A stretch of DNA of 64,000 nt, taken from assembly GCA_040954595.2 (NCBI GenBank), contig CM082587.2:2666001-2730000 (forward strand), given 5' to 3'. The notes under the pieces were generated by a model. That model was not told the DNA's origin, made no database searches, and worked only from the letters and a program-made list of their open reading frames with translations. The stretch is from Balanoglossus misakiensis (taxonomy: Eukaryota; Hemichordata). Numbering within the stretch: position 1 is the stretch's first letter; each line of letters opens with the position of its first letter. A program made the position numbers and the translations under genes. Shown piece by piece: positions 1 to 13,800 of this stretch.

Positions 1-3000
1 GGAGTGGCGTCGAAATTTCCCGCTGTCAAAAAGTACGTGCGTTATTTATCTTAATGCGCAGTATTTACCTTTATACAGAGAAAAATTCCAAATGTCAAAA
101 GCATCAAACTTGTAACACTATATTTCACAATTAAGCCCTGAACAAACTGTTTTGTGAATACTTGAGAGTGTATAGATTATATAAGAGACGTCATTAATGC
201 CTTTGTGAGCGAGAGGAAGAGAACTACCCGAGGCAAAGCCTACTTAGAGTACCCAACAGTCTACTGTTAAGTGTCGATAGACTCAGAAATCATAAAGTTG
301 CCAATTATTGACTAAAACCCCGGGGAATGAAGTGATATAGGCCCGAGGGTACGGTCAATAATTCTTTGTGCGATGTAGTCCGTTGCAGTTAAATAGAGTG
401 ATAAGGCTCTTTAGTGACACCGTTTCACTACCTCTATTAATTTTTCACATGTGTTGACAATCTAATTCTAAGCTATCTTAGGGGCATGTAACTTAGAATG
501 CCTGTTTATCGAGTTGTGCTTCTCGCCAATTCCGTCTACACAATCTCTTTCAGAGCGCGACTCGAGCAGTGTAAAAAACACTGAATGTAAACACACGCGT
601 GCGCGGCAGTGCTAATCGACGCGCAAAACACTCATAACTACTTTCCACAAAATTAATAGCACGTTGACGCTCACATATCCAAACTTATATTAAATTTGGG
701 ACGGCAATGTATTAATTATTCGAATCTCAAAACAGCAATAATGTCACCCCTTAATTGAAAAACACTCCATCTTAATCCAAATTCCATTTTAGCATCAAAT
801 TTGCATCTTAAATATAGACTCATAAATCCACGGAAACACCTTGAAGCTAATTTGGGATATTTTTCTCTCTGTAAAGAATGACACATCAAAATTATCTAAC
901 GGTAATATAAGAAAAACCGAAACAAGTATTTAAATATTTCACAAAATGCTGCAAAAATGGGATTTTACGTATCTTGGGCGCAAGGACGTGATACTGGAGG
1001 ATGACGAACTTGTGAGTTTATAGCCGTGTCTTAAATTGGCAATAAGCGTGGAAATATTTGAAGAAAAAACGGTGTCGGGAAGGAAAATTGAGAAATAAAG
1101 ATGGCGGCCAGGCACGGAGGTCAAGCGTTGTCAAGACCCATGAAACGGCTATAAACGGCAGGAACGTGTGGTTTACCTCTGTGAGTTGTCGTCGTGGCAA
1201 AGTGACGCCGATAACCGAGCTCTGCGCGTCTTTTATCAGCGTCCTTATATCTCCATTAATGTTTCAAACTGACGGCGGATGGCCACTTCTCTTCTTGAAT
1301 GCGCAAACAGGCTGATTTATCTCTACTGAGCGTCCTGAGACCCGAGCTCAGTTGAATGCCGTAAATGCGATCAATTCGGCAGAAAATTCATAATTAACTT
1401 AGTTTTCCTTCCAAGAAACGGGGTACATTTTTCTCTTTATTTCAATTTTCCTCCTCTCCGATCGCCACACAGCGGTGATCAATCTTTCTTTCCCGCGATG
1501 ACAGCCGCGTCTGGAGTCATAAGATCACCTTTGAACGGCTGGGGCGCTCTGAGCGCCGATGGTGGCTCGCTTTACGACGTCCGTCACGTTATCGCGAATA
1601 CACTTCCGACTCGAACAGACAAGACACCCCGCCAACTTAAGGAGCGAATACACGGACGTGATGGGGGTGGGGGTTGATATTATTTGACAAAGTTGACGTA
1701 CCGACGTGTCTTAACTGTCTGTGAGAGATCGCTTTACGAATAACTCTATCGCCTTGAAAGAAGTGTAGTGTTGAGAAACATGGACAATCGAGTTATTGCC
1801 AATGAATATATTACTCAGTAGCTGTGAAAGTACACTGTGATAGTACAAATTTGACCCCTTCGTCCGCTCTGCGTTTGGTGAATAATTATGTAAATTAAAC
1901 ACATCAGCCAGGTGATGCGATCGTTGGTTACATAAGTCTATCGATCAGACCATGGGGTCAATCGAACAAAAGGATGGGTTTGGTAAACGTCATAGCAAGT
2001 TCGCAGTATAGCCAAAACGCATGGATGCGGTGTCATTTCAGACAGGTGACATCGATTCTATAATTGGCTTGTACTGCTAATAACACGGCGAGTCTTAGTG
2101 GCCTCCAACCCTTACTCCATATCTGCTACGATATATAAGTACCAAACTTTACTATGTTCACTTTCTTGGGAAGTGAAGAACCGGCCCGCCCCAAAACGCA
2201 CAGAACGTAAATTGCCCCAATATAAAATATATGTCTATTTCACACTTTGCTGCCGGCAAATGTTCTTCGGGAAATGTACACGAGAATTAAAAAAAGAAAA
2301 CGGCTTTGTGAGGCAGAATAGGCGATGATTTCTTCTCTGTAATTACAAAGTTCTTCCACTCGCAATAAACGGATTTCAGGCTTTAGAAATCTTGAAAGAT
2401 TCCACGGTACTTATATACGAGTAGCATTTATAGAAAAGATTGGAGGGGGATTTGGGTAATAAGAGATATGTGGGGATTTGCCGAGGAGTCTATCGTAATG
2501 GATTTTTATTGTTTGGATTGGATTGCTTTCCGCTTCAGTCCCCAGCATTTGGATGGCTTTGCCAACTGCAAATTATGTGACAGAAGAATTCATGAATACC
2601 GCCATGTCGATTTCATTGGGGATGTACATTTTAATATGACTGAAAATGACATCTTTTCCGAGACGAGATGCGAAGCAATAATATTTATACGCTTTTTGTT
2701 CACACTCGCCCAGGCATATTTATCGCGCTGTGAATCGCTGTCCGTCGACAAAAGGTTTTAATTTCGCAATTTAGGAAGGAATCCGTTGGTTTATTCGACG
2801 GAAACAAATCAGCGTAATTACAGAGTGACGTGTGCGGATAGATATACATACATAATGTCTCAAGAACTTTGCCGCGGAATTCTGTCACTGTATTTTTTTT
2901 TACTTTCGCAATAACAAAAAATATGAGTAAAGATATTCCCATCGTACCGCAAGAGGCGCCGCCGATCCTGCCTCGGCGTTTCCATCGTCAAATTTTATGC

Positions 3001-3002
3001 GT

Positions 3003-3010
3003 TGACGTCA
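3003..3010. promoter_or_regulatory. Perfect CRE palindrome TGACGTCA in CpG-rich DNA
   Basis: TGACGTCA followed by CGCG, 30-60 bp from a GC-rich segment (gaggcgccgccg). It could mark a promoter or enhancer, but no exon was found nearby on either strand. Confidence 0.3.
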
Positions 3011-3368
3011 CGCGAACTTAGGTACAGCAAAGAGTAGCAAGATTTCGAGGACTTTCTTACGAAAATCCAAATATGACGTATCTGTCATTCAAAAGATAAG
3101 TGACAACAATCCTGGCTCTCACAACAGAGGCTTAGCCAAATAACCCTAAATGTGTCACTCTGGGTCAATCTTGACGGACACAGCACGCATGCTAGTAGGG
3201 TACGCTCACTCAAGAAGAAAGACGATCAAATTGCAGGAGTTGTGTCTAAAACCACATTCCTTCACATAACAAAGTCCACAACAAACTTTGTGGCAGAACT
3301 GAAAGACAGTGCAGCTCATACATCAAGTATGCTATGCCTCCAATGAAGAATGTTGTGTCCGTACCCGA

Positions 3369-3394
3369 AACACAACACAACACAACACAACAAA
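3369..3394. repeat. (ACACA)n short tandem repeat
   Basis: About five pentanucleotide copies (acacaacacaacac) in noncoding DNA. Confidence 0.85.
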
Positions 3395-4982
3395 GTTCCA
3401 TCTCTGCATCACGGGAAAATTAATAGACAGGGGCTATTATTGTATTTCTTGGCGAGATCTCCGCATTTACGTCGACTTGGCCTGTAATTGGCAATTCGGC
3501 GAGAGTCGTTTATGTCGAGTTTTTCTATTTAAACGCAATTTCCGTCCCTTCTCTCCCATTTCCTGCCGGAAAAATTGCATCGCTTAATCATTCAAGTCCT
3601 GAGACGTGATTCCCGTAAAAATTGTGTCCGTCGGCTTAAGAGTCGGAAGTGCCAGGTCGGAGCGCACAGTCGCAAAGTGCAGGCGATCTTAGAATAGGGG
3701 GCTGCCGTTGTGAATTACGACCAATGGGTCTATTAGGGGTGGCGAGGGGTCAGTCTTTAATTTCAACAATATTGAGTATCAATAAAATATGCTATAGAAC
3801 TTGTCAGAGAGGGGTACCCAGGGGAGGGGGCGAGGGTCACGCGGAGATTACAACGCGATATCGCAAATCAACGGTTTGTGTTTTTTGATCGGATGTTATT
3901 CAGTGTTTTCAAGGGACAGATAGACAGCGGGAGCGCCAACTCCGGGGAATTGGAGCAAAAAAATAGCGGCCGGGAATACTAGACGAGTCGTCGGTCGAAC
4001 ATCAAGGAACCATGGCACTGCCGTGGAGAACGCGCGGACTTTCTTGCATCTTGAAAGACGCCGGGGTGTGGAGGAGCGCGCAGAAATTTACATAGCGTTC
4101 GATGGCTACGATGAAGAGGGCAGCGAGATCAGGACGATCGTTATCTCGACTAATGCGGTTGCCAATCACGCCGATTTGTTACCTATCTACATTGAAATTA
4201 CGTCTGTTCTTACACGATACCCCGGTATTATCTTCTCTTTTTTATTAGATGAGTGAGTGACACTAGAAATTTGATGTACTTATCCTTGATTGCTTATTGA
4301 TTGCCACTTTATTTCTTTCGAAAGTGAAACCCTTTGTGCGCAAGCACTCCTGGGAACGCTATGAGAAAGGTAGAGAAGGGGAGTTCAGATTACATATGAA
4401 AAATGCCGCGGACCTTTGCAATAACCTTAGCTGTCAGACTAGCTGAAACACGGACAGCGAGAGCTGTAGCCTGAAAACGTTTTCCTGATTGCAACTAATG
4501 GAAGGCATTTTAGTTGAAAACGGAAAAACCGGTGGGAAAAGGCGCTGTCAGTTTTAAGCGGATAATCCTCCGGTGCGGTGCGTATTATTGTTGGTGATCT
4601 GATGGAAATCTAATGCCCCGATAGAAGCCGGTGATAGACACGTTCAATGCGATCCGCTGTTCCTCGCATGATTGTGCCGGGGCCCAGTGCGGCTATCTTT
4701 AATTAGAGTACCGTACGAGGTATAAAAACACGGCCGCGATGATGTAGTCCATTAGAATCAGAACCAGCTCGCGCCCGTCCCGCCGGGAGTGCCATTTCAA
4801 GCGTTGCGAAGCCTTTGCCGCGAGGCGCTCCCGAACCACCTCCTCCAGTTGCATGCCGGTCACGCTGATCGCCCGTTTTCTCGCCCATGTGATGCATCTC
4901 CCAGCTGCAACATGAGAACTTATAATGATACGAGTCCACTCATGAAAAATTCAACGATCGAATAATAAAAAAGACGTGCTCT

Positions 4983-4983
<1 letters not shown>

Positions 4984-5015
<32 letters not shown>
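4984..5015. repeat. (CT)n microsatellite
   Basis: A run of CT dinucleotides with one GT interruption, in noncoding DNA. Confidence 0.9.
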
Positions 5016-7568
5016 TGGCCAATTTTGTCCGTTGAGTTTTAAGGCCGCGCGAATTTGAGTGTCCAGACACGGAGATTTTCTTGCAATAAATCGTTTGGGG
5101 ACTTTTTGATAAAAAATAAAATTTATTTGGAGTCAATTATGAAGGGATAATTTGTGAAGCTAACTGGAAAATAAACCTGCGATAAGACTTATGTTCGGTT
5201 TTAAGAAAAGCACAAATTGAGTTCACATAACAAAACACGGGTTCTTTTGTAGCCCTGACTGAAAACTGTCCAAGACGCGCATATGATGTGACACTGCCAG
5301 AAACGCTCATGAATATTCAGCTTTCCGAATGACTTTACTATTTTTTCAACCGTCCAAGTTTTACATCGGCGGTTGTCTTTGTTTCAAGTCTCAGTCCACT
5401 GACTCGCACACACTGTGACTAAATGAGCCCAGTCATTCATAAAGTTTCGACATTTTCGTAGCTTTTCTGTTCCGATAAACTCTAAACCGATGACGGACGT
5501 GACGCACATAGACAAGACGCGCGTGTGAGTCACATGCAAATGGACGGGAAAAGAATCTGAGAGTTTTGGCTGTCGTTCAGGTCAACCGAAGGGTTAGTGT
5601 GTAATTTACCCGAAGAGTGCTGCCAAACTTGTTATTGAAAATGATTTGTATATAATTATTGGAAACCCGGTACTTTAGTTATTCATAATAGTCTGTGAAT
5701 ATTAAGAACTCAGACTTGTGGTTTGATGTTACTTATTGTACTTTTCGCCTCATCATCATCTCCAAGCCGGCGAGGAACAGAACAGCTCACACGGGCAAGT
5801 CCAAATTAGTAGCTACGCCGCAACACAACGTGCGGGCTTTTTATATGGGGAAAATAATGAATGCACCACACCTGGTCACGCAAATATTCAAATTACGAAA
5901 GTAAGCGATAACACACCTGGTCACAAAACAACAGCAAACTTCTACGTAACAATTGTTATCATCGTCATCACACCTCCTTCGAGGAAACAAAGTTCATATT
6001 CCCCAATGAAAGTTTGTCTTTTAAGTTGCAGAGAGGGATGTGGCTATAAACACGGTGATTTAAAGCCCGAGCAAACTCTTCAAAAGGGCAATCGATGAGC
6101 CATGGTCGACCACGGCGTCGTCTGTATCGCCAATTAGACAAGCTCATCCTCAGTCTCCGCACATGAATTCCCCGCAGAGAGCATCTGCCACGATCGATGT
6201 ATACAGTTGCCTAGTTGCTGCGAGAGTCTTGATAATGACCTTTCGGGGAGAACTTGAGAAAAATCGAAGAAAATGCTGGAAGGGACCCCGATGGTCTTCA
6301 TTACAACGGCGCAAATTGGAGCGAGCACCAAGTAACGTCAACGTTGTGGCGTTAACTCCCTTCCCCATTCTTCCACGCCAATCGGTGTGATGGTCGTTAA
6401 TCATGAGTCAAGACCTCAACAAAAGTGCAAATATGGGGATAATCGCAGTGGTCAGTGTACTTCAGGAGTACACATGTATCACTTCAGCAACGCAGTCCCC
6501 GTGAACCTTTAAAGTTGACATCGAATTGTTCAAAATGTTTTTTGTGGTTACAATTTTGAGTTAAAGCCTGAACTTTAGCACAACCTGTCAACGGATATCA
6601 ATCGTGGGATGCTCCGGTTAGCTAAATAATGCCAAGTATCCACCCTCGCAAAGTGCAGGGGTTTTACCGTCACATTGGACATCATTTGAATTCCACAGAC
6701 AGTTAGACGAATCTGTCGCTGCTGTTTAATATATTAATGACGATATTTGAAAGGTACACGTCGATCGCCGACGCGAAGGTGTGCGGGACAAGCCCGGTCA
6801 CCATTTGCAGGGAATCCGGGGTCGTTCGGAACTCATCACTCCGTGATGCGGGGATGATTCCGCTGTCGTCCCGCGGATCATCTCCGCTGAGATCGCTGTC
6901 ACATCGCGGTATTATCGCACAGACTGTGACCTGTCTCCCGAGAGTTTCATGGCGAAGATGTCGCATCGACACATCAATTCCAATAATCTCTCAATTATAT
7001 CTCCATAAAGCATCTCGAATTTGACATGTCTGAACGAAATGGCCCTCTCATTTTTTACTGCCCATACGCTGCTATGTTTTAGTAAGTAGGAATCGATAGT
7101 TTCTGGGGTTACACTCTTGGAATTCTTCCTAGTTCCACGGTGAAGCTCAAACAACCACGCCCTGGCAAATACATGCATATTATACCCACTGTTTGCATAA
7201 CGCACGCGCTCCTCGTGGATGCTGCTGCACGTGGGATAACTCGCACGAACCTCACTTTCTGAAGAACTCAGAAAATGCGCACGAATTAACCTTTGTTCTT
7301 ATATTTTTCTATATAACGAGTCTCTCCAGCGGGGTGAACTTGTGTTTTGCTGGACGTTCTCGCGGACGAATCTGACATGGTAACAAGGCAAAGGCGCGTC
7401 TCCCAAGGAGGGGTGCGGTTAAGTGTTTCAAAGTGGAGAACCAGTGAAAAGGCGACACTTTTTTCCCCTTCTACGTTTCTTCATTATAGTACTGCGCGTG
7501 TACGTTTCATCAATCAGATTCTCGGCAATCATCATCCTTATTTGGGAGAATTTCAAGGAAACGGGATT

Positions 7569-7583
7569 GGGGGGGGGGGGGGG
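7569..7583 (+). repeat. Poly-G run, one of at least a dozen G/C homopolymers
   Basis: G15. Comparable runs of 10 or more: C15 at 8196-8210, C14 at 10113-10126, G14 at 11321-11334, C13 at 13919-13931, G12 at 15865-15876, G14 at 23997-24010, G10 at 44392-44401, C17 at 56899-56915, C15 at 63095-63109 and C13 at 63628-63640. All are outside exons. Exact lengths in such runs are error-prone in assemblies. Confidence 0.9.
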
Positions 7584-10500
7584 TGCTGCTCTAATATGTA
7601 TACCCGCCCTGAGTATAGCATGCACAGAAGGCTATCTACTGTTTGATCTTAAACACTGTAAGCTGTAATGAATACACGTGAGCGATTTAACAATATTGAA
7701 ACACAACTTTAGACAAATTCAACGACGGTGCTTTGATCTTTCCCGAACTAAACCCGAAACCAGACCTATCATGGGCTAGTTCTATAGATTTAAGTTCTCC
7801 GGTAAGGTGATACGCTGTTTATGTAATATTAAGAGGGTTTTTTTATCGAAAGGTAAAAAATCGAAAGGAAATAAAGGTAAATGCAAAAATACATCATGCG
7901 ACAGGCAGTTGGTCGCGGGGGATTTGACGACTCGGGGAATCTGTTGTCAAATTAGAATATTTGTCGTCACGATCGAAGGGTTTAGATTGACTGATTCCTA
8001 TCTGAGGATTTTAATGAGTGCCGTTTTCGACAGACTAGCCCGAGATGATGCACATTTCACTTTGGCAATCCGACATCGCCGGGCACGTCTCCCTCGACGC
8101 TCATCGAGTTGTGCGATCGGCGCCGCGGTAATACGCGCGTCAGACGGGGCGAATCGCGCGCCGTACGCACGGGCTTTTCTAAGGATGAAAAATAGCCCCC
8201 CCCCCCCCCCTCTCCTCTACGCTCATCTCTCGGTAATTTCTGTCCTTTTTAGAAGGGTGTGTTTAGAGCGACGGTGTTTTGGGATTGTAAGCAAACTTGG
8301 GAAGGCACGCACGCGTAGTAATAATAATATTTGAATGCCGTGTCATTAGTAAGTCCATCATAGCCGGTCGCCAGGGGGGTTATTAGCGGAGTATTAAAAT
8401 ACCACCCCATATACCCCCAATCAGCTCGATAGCTAATTCTCAAATAATTCTCCACGCAGATTAAATATCACGGTGAAATATGACACAGACATCAACCCGT
8501 GCTCCGTAGCGCCGGGGTGTCGTTAATTTCTATAAAATGGTGTCATCAACTGGGCCATTTTGCACGTTTATGGTCGATGGCTTCGGCATCTCAAACAGCA
8601 GACGCTGGTGGCGGGCGAGAAAATGGGCAAATTTGCTCTGACAACCGTGTTTGTTCGCCGAGTCGCACATTTTGCCATTAGTTGTGGTTTCCAAAGCAAC
8701 TAAGTTGAACTGAGTCCCACCGTACCAAATGTTCCCCTTTCCTCATTTCGGAAATATTCAAAGTGAATACAGCCTGCAATTTTGGAATCGATCCGATTGG
8801 GGGTGGGCAATGGAATAAATTAAATAAAGGAGAGAATGTGTAAATATTCGAATCTAAACTGTTAAATTTACTATCATCAAATTTCCACGGGTCCTACACT
8901 CACTGATTTTATTGCGGCGCTTAGCGAGAACGTTTCGCTTGTGGTGGCGAGTTCTTCACGGTTCACGGGGATTATGAAATTACATTAGCGGGAGGGGGCG
9001 AAGTTTGGCGGGTTCATCGCAGAGATTGTCGCTCGCATAAAACCTCTCGGAGCGTGAAGTGGCGTGACGAACCCGCAGAGGACGCGCACCCCGCCGGTGT
9101 ACGCCGGCGGAATGTTGACAGGGCCGTCGGCAGTCATTACGTCACCGGCCGATGGTGGTGTCGTGCTGAACAAGAGTGATGTAAAAGCCGTGTCGTAGGT
9201 CACGCCGTCGGGGCGACCATAAAACGCAGGGTCGGCCTGTTTCAAATTAACAAACATCGGAAATGTGTAACATGCGTGTGAAGGAGACACTCAAAGTCGC
9301 GGCAAATTGTGCGACTTGGAAATTGACGAGGCGAATGAGCATCCCCGTCGATCGGGTCGAGTGAAATGACAACTGAAAACGAAAGCAGAAGATCTGAGTT
9401 GTAGCGAAATGTGAAATCGACATAGCTGACACTGCGTTATCAAAAATTGACGCCGGAAATCGACAAGGCGATGTGGACGACGTCACAGCCATCGCCAGGT
9501 GCCTGACGTTTACCTTGGGACGACAGGACGGTCGTCGGTCAACCGAGAAAAATTCATTACCCCAGGAAAGTGGAAAGATAATTAAAGTGTTAATTAACGG
9601 GGTTTGTTTTAATCCAGGTGTGTCCCTGGCGCTCTAAATGGGGCAATCCACACATCGTTTATACGCAGTTTGACAGATGAGCAGACAGTGGCGACGTATA
9701 AGAAATTTTAAATCCCAGCTGAAATGGCTCGACACACACACACGTCTTCAATTCAAAGAAATGTCAGTTTCAAGGCCCACTTTGATTTTATTTACGCCGT
9801 GCTAGCTGCTGGAATTATCGCTGCTCACACAGTGCCGCGCACCATTAATATTTCAAAGTCAGTCACTTTCTGTATAATTCATGTTCCGGCAAATAGCTTC
9901 ACTTCGCACCTTCCAGCGATTGCTGCTAAAACTCTTCAGAAAAATTCAGTCACTGATCAGCGACTGCCACTGAAGATTTGTCCCCTCAAACCACTATTTA
10001 CAGTGACTGCACGGTCGCATTTTACTATCACGCAAATCATTTCTGTGAAATGCCATTTTTTCTAACGGCTGAAATCTGGACACGCACCGGCTTCGACAGA
10101 CAGCACGCGGGACCCCCCCCCCCCCCGATATACAGCTGTCTCCCTTTTTCTCTCTCGAAACCAGCGATGGAAATTGCGCATCAGCCGATCCTGCGACCCC
10201 CGACCCATGACCCGACCTCTTGTATTTCAGTTGGTTGGGAGTTGTTTATCAATTAAGCACGCACGGCTTGGCCCATTTTAGCGTTTTTTCGTCGCTAGTG
10301 CGCTGCGTAGGGTTGTCTGAGCACATCACGGCGGAGACCGCTGATCAAAGGCCGTCGAAACATGACGGTAAAACGCAAACTTTAAAGTAAAAGAGCTGTT
10401 GGAACGGACACCCCCAAACACACGCTCCTGAAAAAAAAGTACCCGGATGCACGAGCCAGCTTGTGCAGAAAATATTTGGTGAAAAAAAACCGAGGCGCTT

Positions 10501-10708
10501 CGATAAAATGTTATCTAGCCGCCGCGGGGGTAGGAAGTTCCGATTCTGCACAGCATAGAAGCTCCAACGAACACTGCCCTATCGGCAGAATCTTTTCAGG
10601 TAAAAAAAAGAACTGCGTCGAAATACTGTGACGTAAAACGCGGATGTATTAGACGCAAGACACGACCTCCTTAATCCCGAATTGTACAAATGCACCCTCA
10701 AATAAGGC

Positions 10709-10862
10709 TCATTTGTGCTTCGCTGAAATCTTGGGTTTAGTTGACTTCTTCGCGCTTCTGTTCAGCACCAGCTGGCTAGAATCCAGACCACTGGAGAATT
10801 CTGAAACTCTTGTCAGCTTCGCTCTCTTCGTTCCGTCTTTCTTGTGGGGACTGGTGCCTGGC
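10709..10862 (-). CDS. DDX31: DDX31 terminal exon, basic tail and stop
   Basis: Acceptor ctaccttgcag|G joins in phase to the donor at 17460 across a 6.6 kb intron. It encodes a lysine/arginine-rich tail including [19 protein letters not shown] and ends KISAKHK then TGA. The SEFSSGL segment resembles SEYSSGM in the human DDX31 tail as I recall it. Phase agreement, absence of stops and basic composition support it. The long intron makes it less certain than the other exons, and extra small exons between could be missed. Confidence 0.75.
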
Positions 10863-13800
10863 CTGCAAGGTAGAAAGAAATACAGAGAAAATGGACAACG
10901 TTCATTAATTAAGATTAAGTGGGTCAGGCACAGGTTACTCATAAGAAACCTCTCGAAATATAAAATCCATCCTCCAATAATCACCAATCAATGATGTGAA
11001 CTACCAATCAATGATCAATCAGTCAATCAATCAAAAGCGTAAAAAACAAGAAATCAAACCGGAGCGATTGTGTGAAATCGACAATATTAATTCAACCGCG
11101 ACAACGTGTGAATGGAAAAAAAACCTTAATATCTCCAGTACACACGGGCGATAATATAAAACGACAATGTGTATGTTTTCCTGCGATTGACATAATTTAA
11201 TCAGCTTTTGGTTCAAAATCACCCACTTTATTAGATTTATTAAACGGGTATTCAGGACAATTGGTTTATCCATTATACTCCCGTTATGGAGTCTAATACG
11301 ATTACAATTACGACGGCGGAGGGGGGGGGGGGGGTAGGAACTAGATTCGAACGGCTGCACAGCAAACGAGAGTATGACGCGATGACGAGCGAGGCTGGGT
11401 GAGTAAGCCACGGCACGGCGCGCGCATTACTCTCTGTAGCGGCCTTGTTTTTCGATTGAATAATAGCTCGGAGCGATTTCTCCATTTGGCGAACTAATCA
11501 CTGATGTTGGGGCAATATTTCTGCTGTGTGCGCTTTAGATCTGCTTCAGTGGTTTCTCAGTCGTTCTGGAATGATTGCAAAGTCATCGATTAGGTATCAC
11601 GCCAGGGCTAAACAGGAAAATGGCTGGAAATGGACCAGCACATGGCAAGCAATTATCTGAAGAAACTCGGCGAATTCCTCTTCGCAATTGGCTGGACTCC
11701 GAAAGGGGAGTTATTCCGCGTGAGCTGCGTCGACGTGTATTTCCTCCGAGTCAGTTATTTCACAGATTGGGGGCAGTTTCCATTTGCTATGCGCATTGAA
11801 GGCTCGTTTCCTGTACGCCTTAAACTTTCATAAATCTTCCCTTCGAAAAATTCGCCGACTTCTCCGGCATTCTGCGCTGAAAACGGGGGATTACCACATC
11901 CCCGCCGATCATGTATCTTTCATCCGTCGTCTCGGCGACCTTGGATGGGCGGTTTTAAAATAAAACCGTACATTTTCCGTCGCAGTTTTGGCAATTACCG
12001 CGCCACGGTGGCATTTTCTTTTGATCCGGTTCAAAATTGCGACCACAGCGATGATGAAAATTTGTGATGTTTTTTGCAAAACACGACGCGGAAAACCTAG
12101 CCGGCCGTCAAAGTAATCTTGCGTTGCCTTACCATTTAAAGATAAATGTGCCCGTTGTTAATTTCACTGCTTAGCATTTGCTGTAATGGACATTACAGTC
12201 ATTTTCGCATCAGCTCAGTCAAATGTGAACAATCTAAGGAGAGACTCTGAAAAGCAGGCCAATTTCAATCAGATTATATCCTCAGGTGCCAGCTAATGCT
12301 AAAATAAAGCCAATTCCCTGGTGACTTATTACATTCCTATTACTGCCGTCTTACAACTGTCTTTTTATCGCTATCTTCGGGCTATCTCGGGGGCTTTATC
12401 CAGGTAATTTATGGTCCTACCAAATTTAGCTAATTTTACTGTTCTCTGAGGGGAAAAACGGGATTCAGTGAAAGGGAGTCGTATGTCGTGTTTGTGATGG
12501 GTTGGATTAGCGTGTCCACAACACCAGCCTACAGCTCGTTATTATGGATTCTTTTTTTTTACAGCTACAAAATAAATTAGGTAATAATTGACTGTCAATA
12601 GGGTGCAGATTTACAGGTAATGGTCTAATGGCACGTTTTGACAAGACTCTGACGTGGATTGAAATTTGATCGCTGCGCACAACGCCTCGACCGACACATT
12701 TCAGGGACAAATCCGACAATGATGTACATGTACATACGCGCGCGTTCGACGCTAGCTCTCGCTGTTGTTGAAAAGGACATTTCTGAGGCCGCGCGATCAA
12801 ACATCGGATTTAAATAAAAACATCTACAGTAGTGACTCTGAAAATTGGACATTAACAATTAATGGACCCAATCCAAGGTTTATCTCATACACCGATAAAA
12901 GTGTTCTCTATCGGAAGCATGATTCAGTCGTTTGTCTGAATCATTGTAAACATTTAATCACAGTTCAAAGACTTCGACAATTTCCAATGGATGTAGAATC
13001 ACCGGCTTTCAAAACACGACGCCACAGATCCGATAAAATTAAATCCGCGCGCAAGCAAGATTAAACTCAGCAGCCGTGTATAAAACATGTTTTCTCGATT
13101 AAAGCCCCGATAGCTGACACTTTTTCCACCTGGCAGATATTGAGGCTTTAACTAATGAACAGAAGACCGCATTTCCCGCAAACCAACAATATTACTTGAT
13201 TATACAATCATTATGAACATTACAGAACCTTCACTGCCCTGGAACGTTTTTCTTCGCGTCTTCTTTTTCTCTCGGTAAAGAGAAGACAATTGTCCTAATT
13301 TAAATCGACGTCAAATTAAGCCGTAACCGTGCTAACAAAGTAATTAAATTTCCATTCAATTAACTCGTTAAGTAGTTATCTCCAGTTGTCTTGTCGGCCA
13401 ACTCTGTCCAGTTAATGGCTCCGTGATCATGTCGACAGAAATATAAAGCATTCACTTCGTTCACGATTTTTATGGATTTCGTACGAAAATTGAAGAACAT
13501 TTTTGTTTTGCTAAATACAGTTAAATAAGCGAAGTATTCACGTGTTATAATATAGATAGCGCGAGTTGAATTGTGACAAATGGTATCAAAAGTTGTCCCC
13601 TTTAAAGACAACATAGCAAATTTTCAGTGAATATGACAAAACCGTTGATTTTGATGTTAACGACTTAAATAAAACGGCCTTCAATCAACTACATAAACTT
13701 CTGTCTGGATGATTCTATTGTCTCGCGCAAGTGTCGCGTTAACCGGGTCGGGCTAATTAAACCTCATTACCACGCATTCTCTTTTTATCTGTGACAATCG

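Larger units (their letters stand above)
1..10708. other. CpG-rich noncoding region left of DDX31
   Basis: No ORF here has family similarity or splice context that I can support. The DNA is rich in CpG and in AATTAA/TAATTA-type motifs (for example around 9580-9600), with GC-rich blocks near 4560-4900, 6760-6960, 8040-8180 and 8980-9240. Homopolymers at 7569 and 8196 and the (CT)n and ACACA repeats are listed separately. No homeobox-like coding segment was seen. The DDX31 3'UTR must occupy the rightmost part. Confidence 0.6.

Noticed and set aside
7807-8334. 175-codon plus-strand ORF
   Set aside because: It runs through a C15 homopolymer (encoding poly-Pro), has irregular composition and no recognisable domain; most likely a chance ORF in CpG-rich DNA.
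1-10708. Search for a Barhl-type homeobox beside DDX31
   Set aside because: No frame encodes homeodomain hallmarks (for example a WFQNRR or WYQNRR segment) in this interval; the gene, if linked, lies outside the window.
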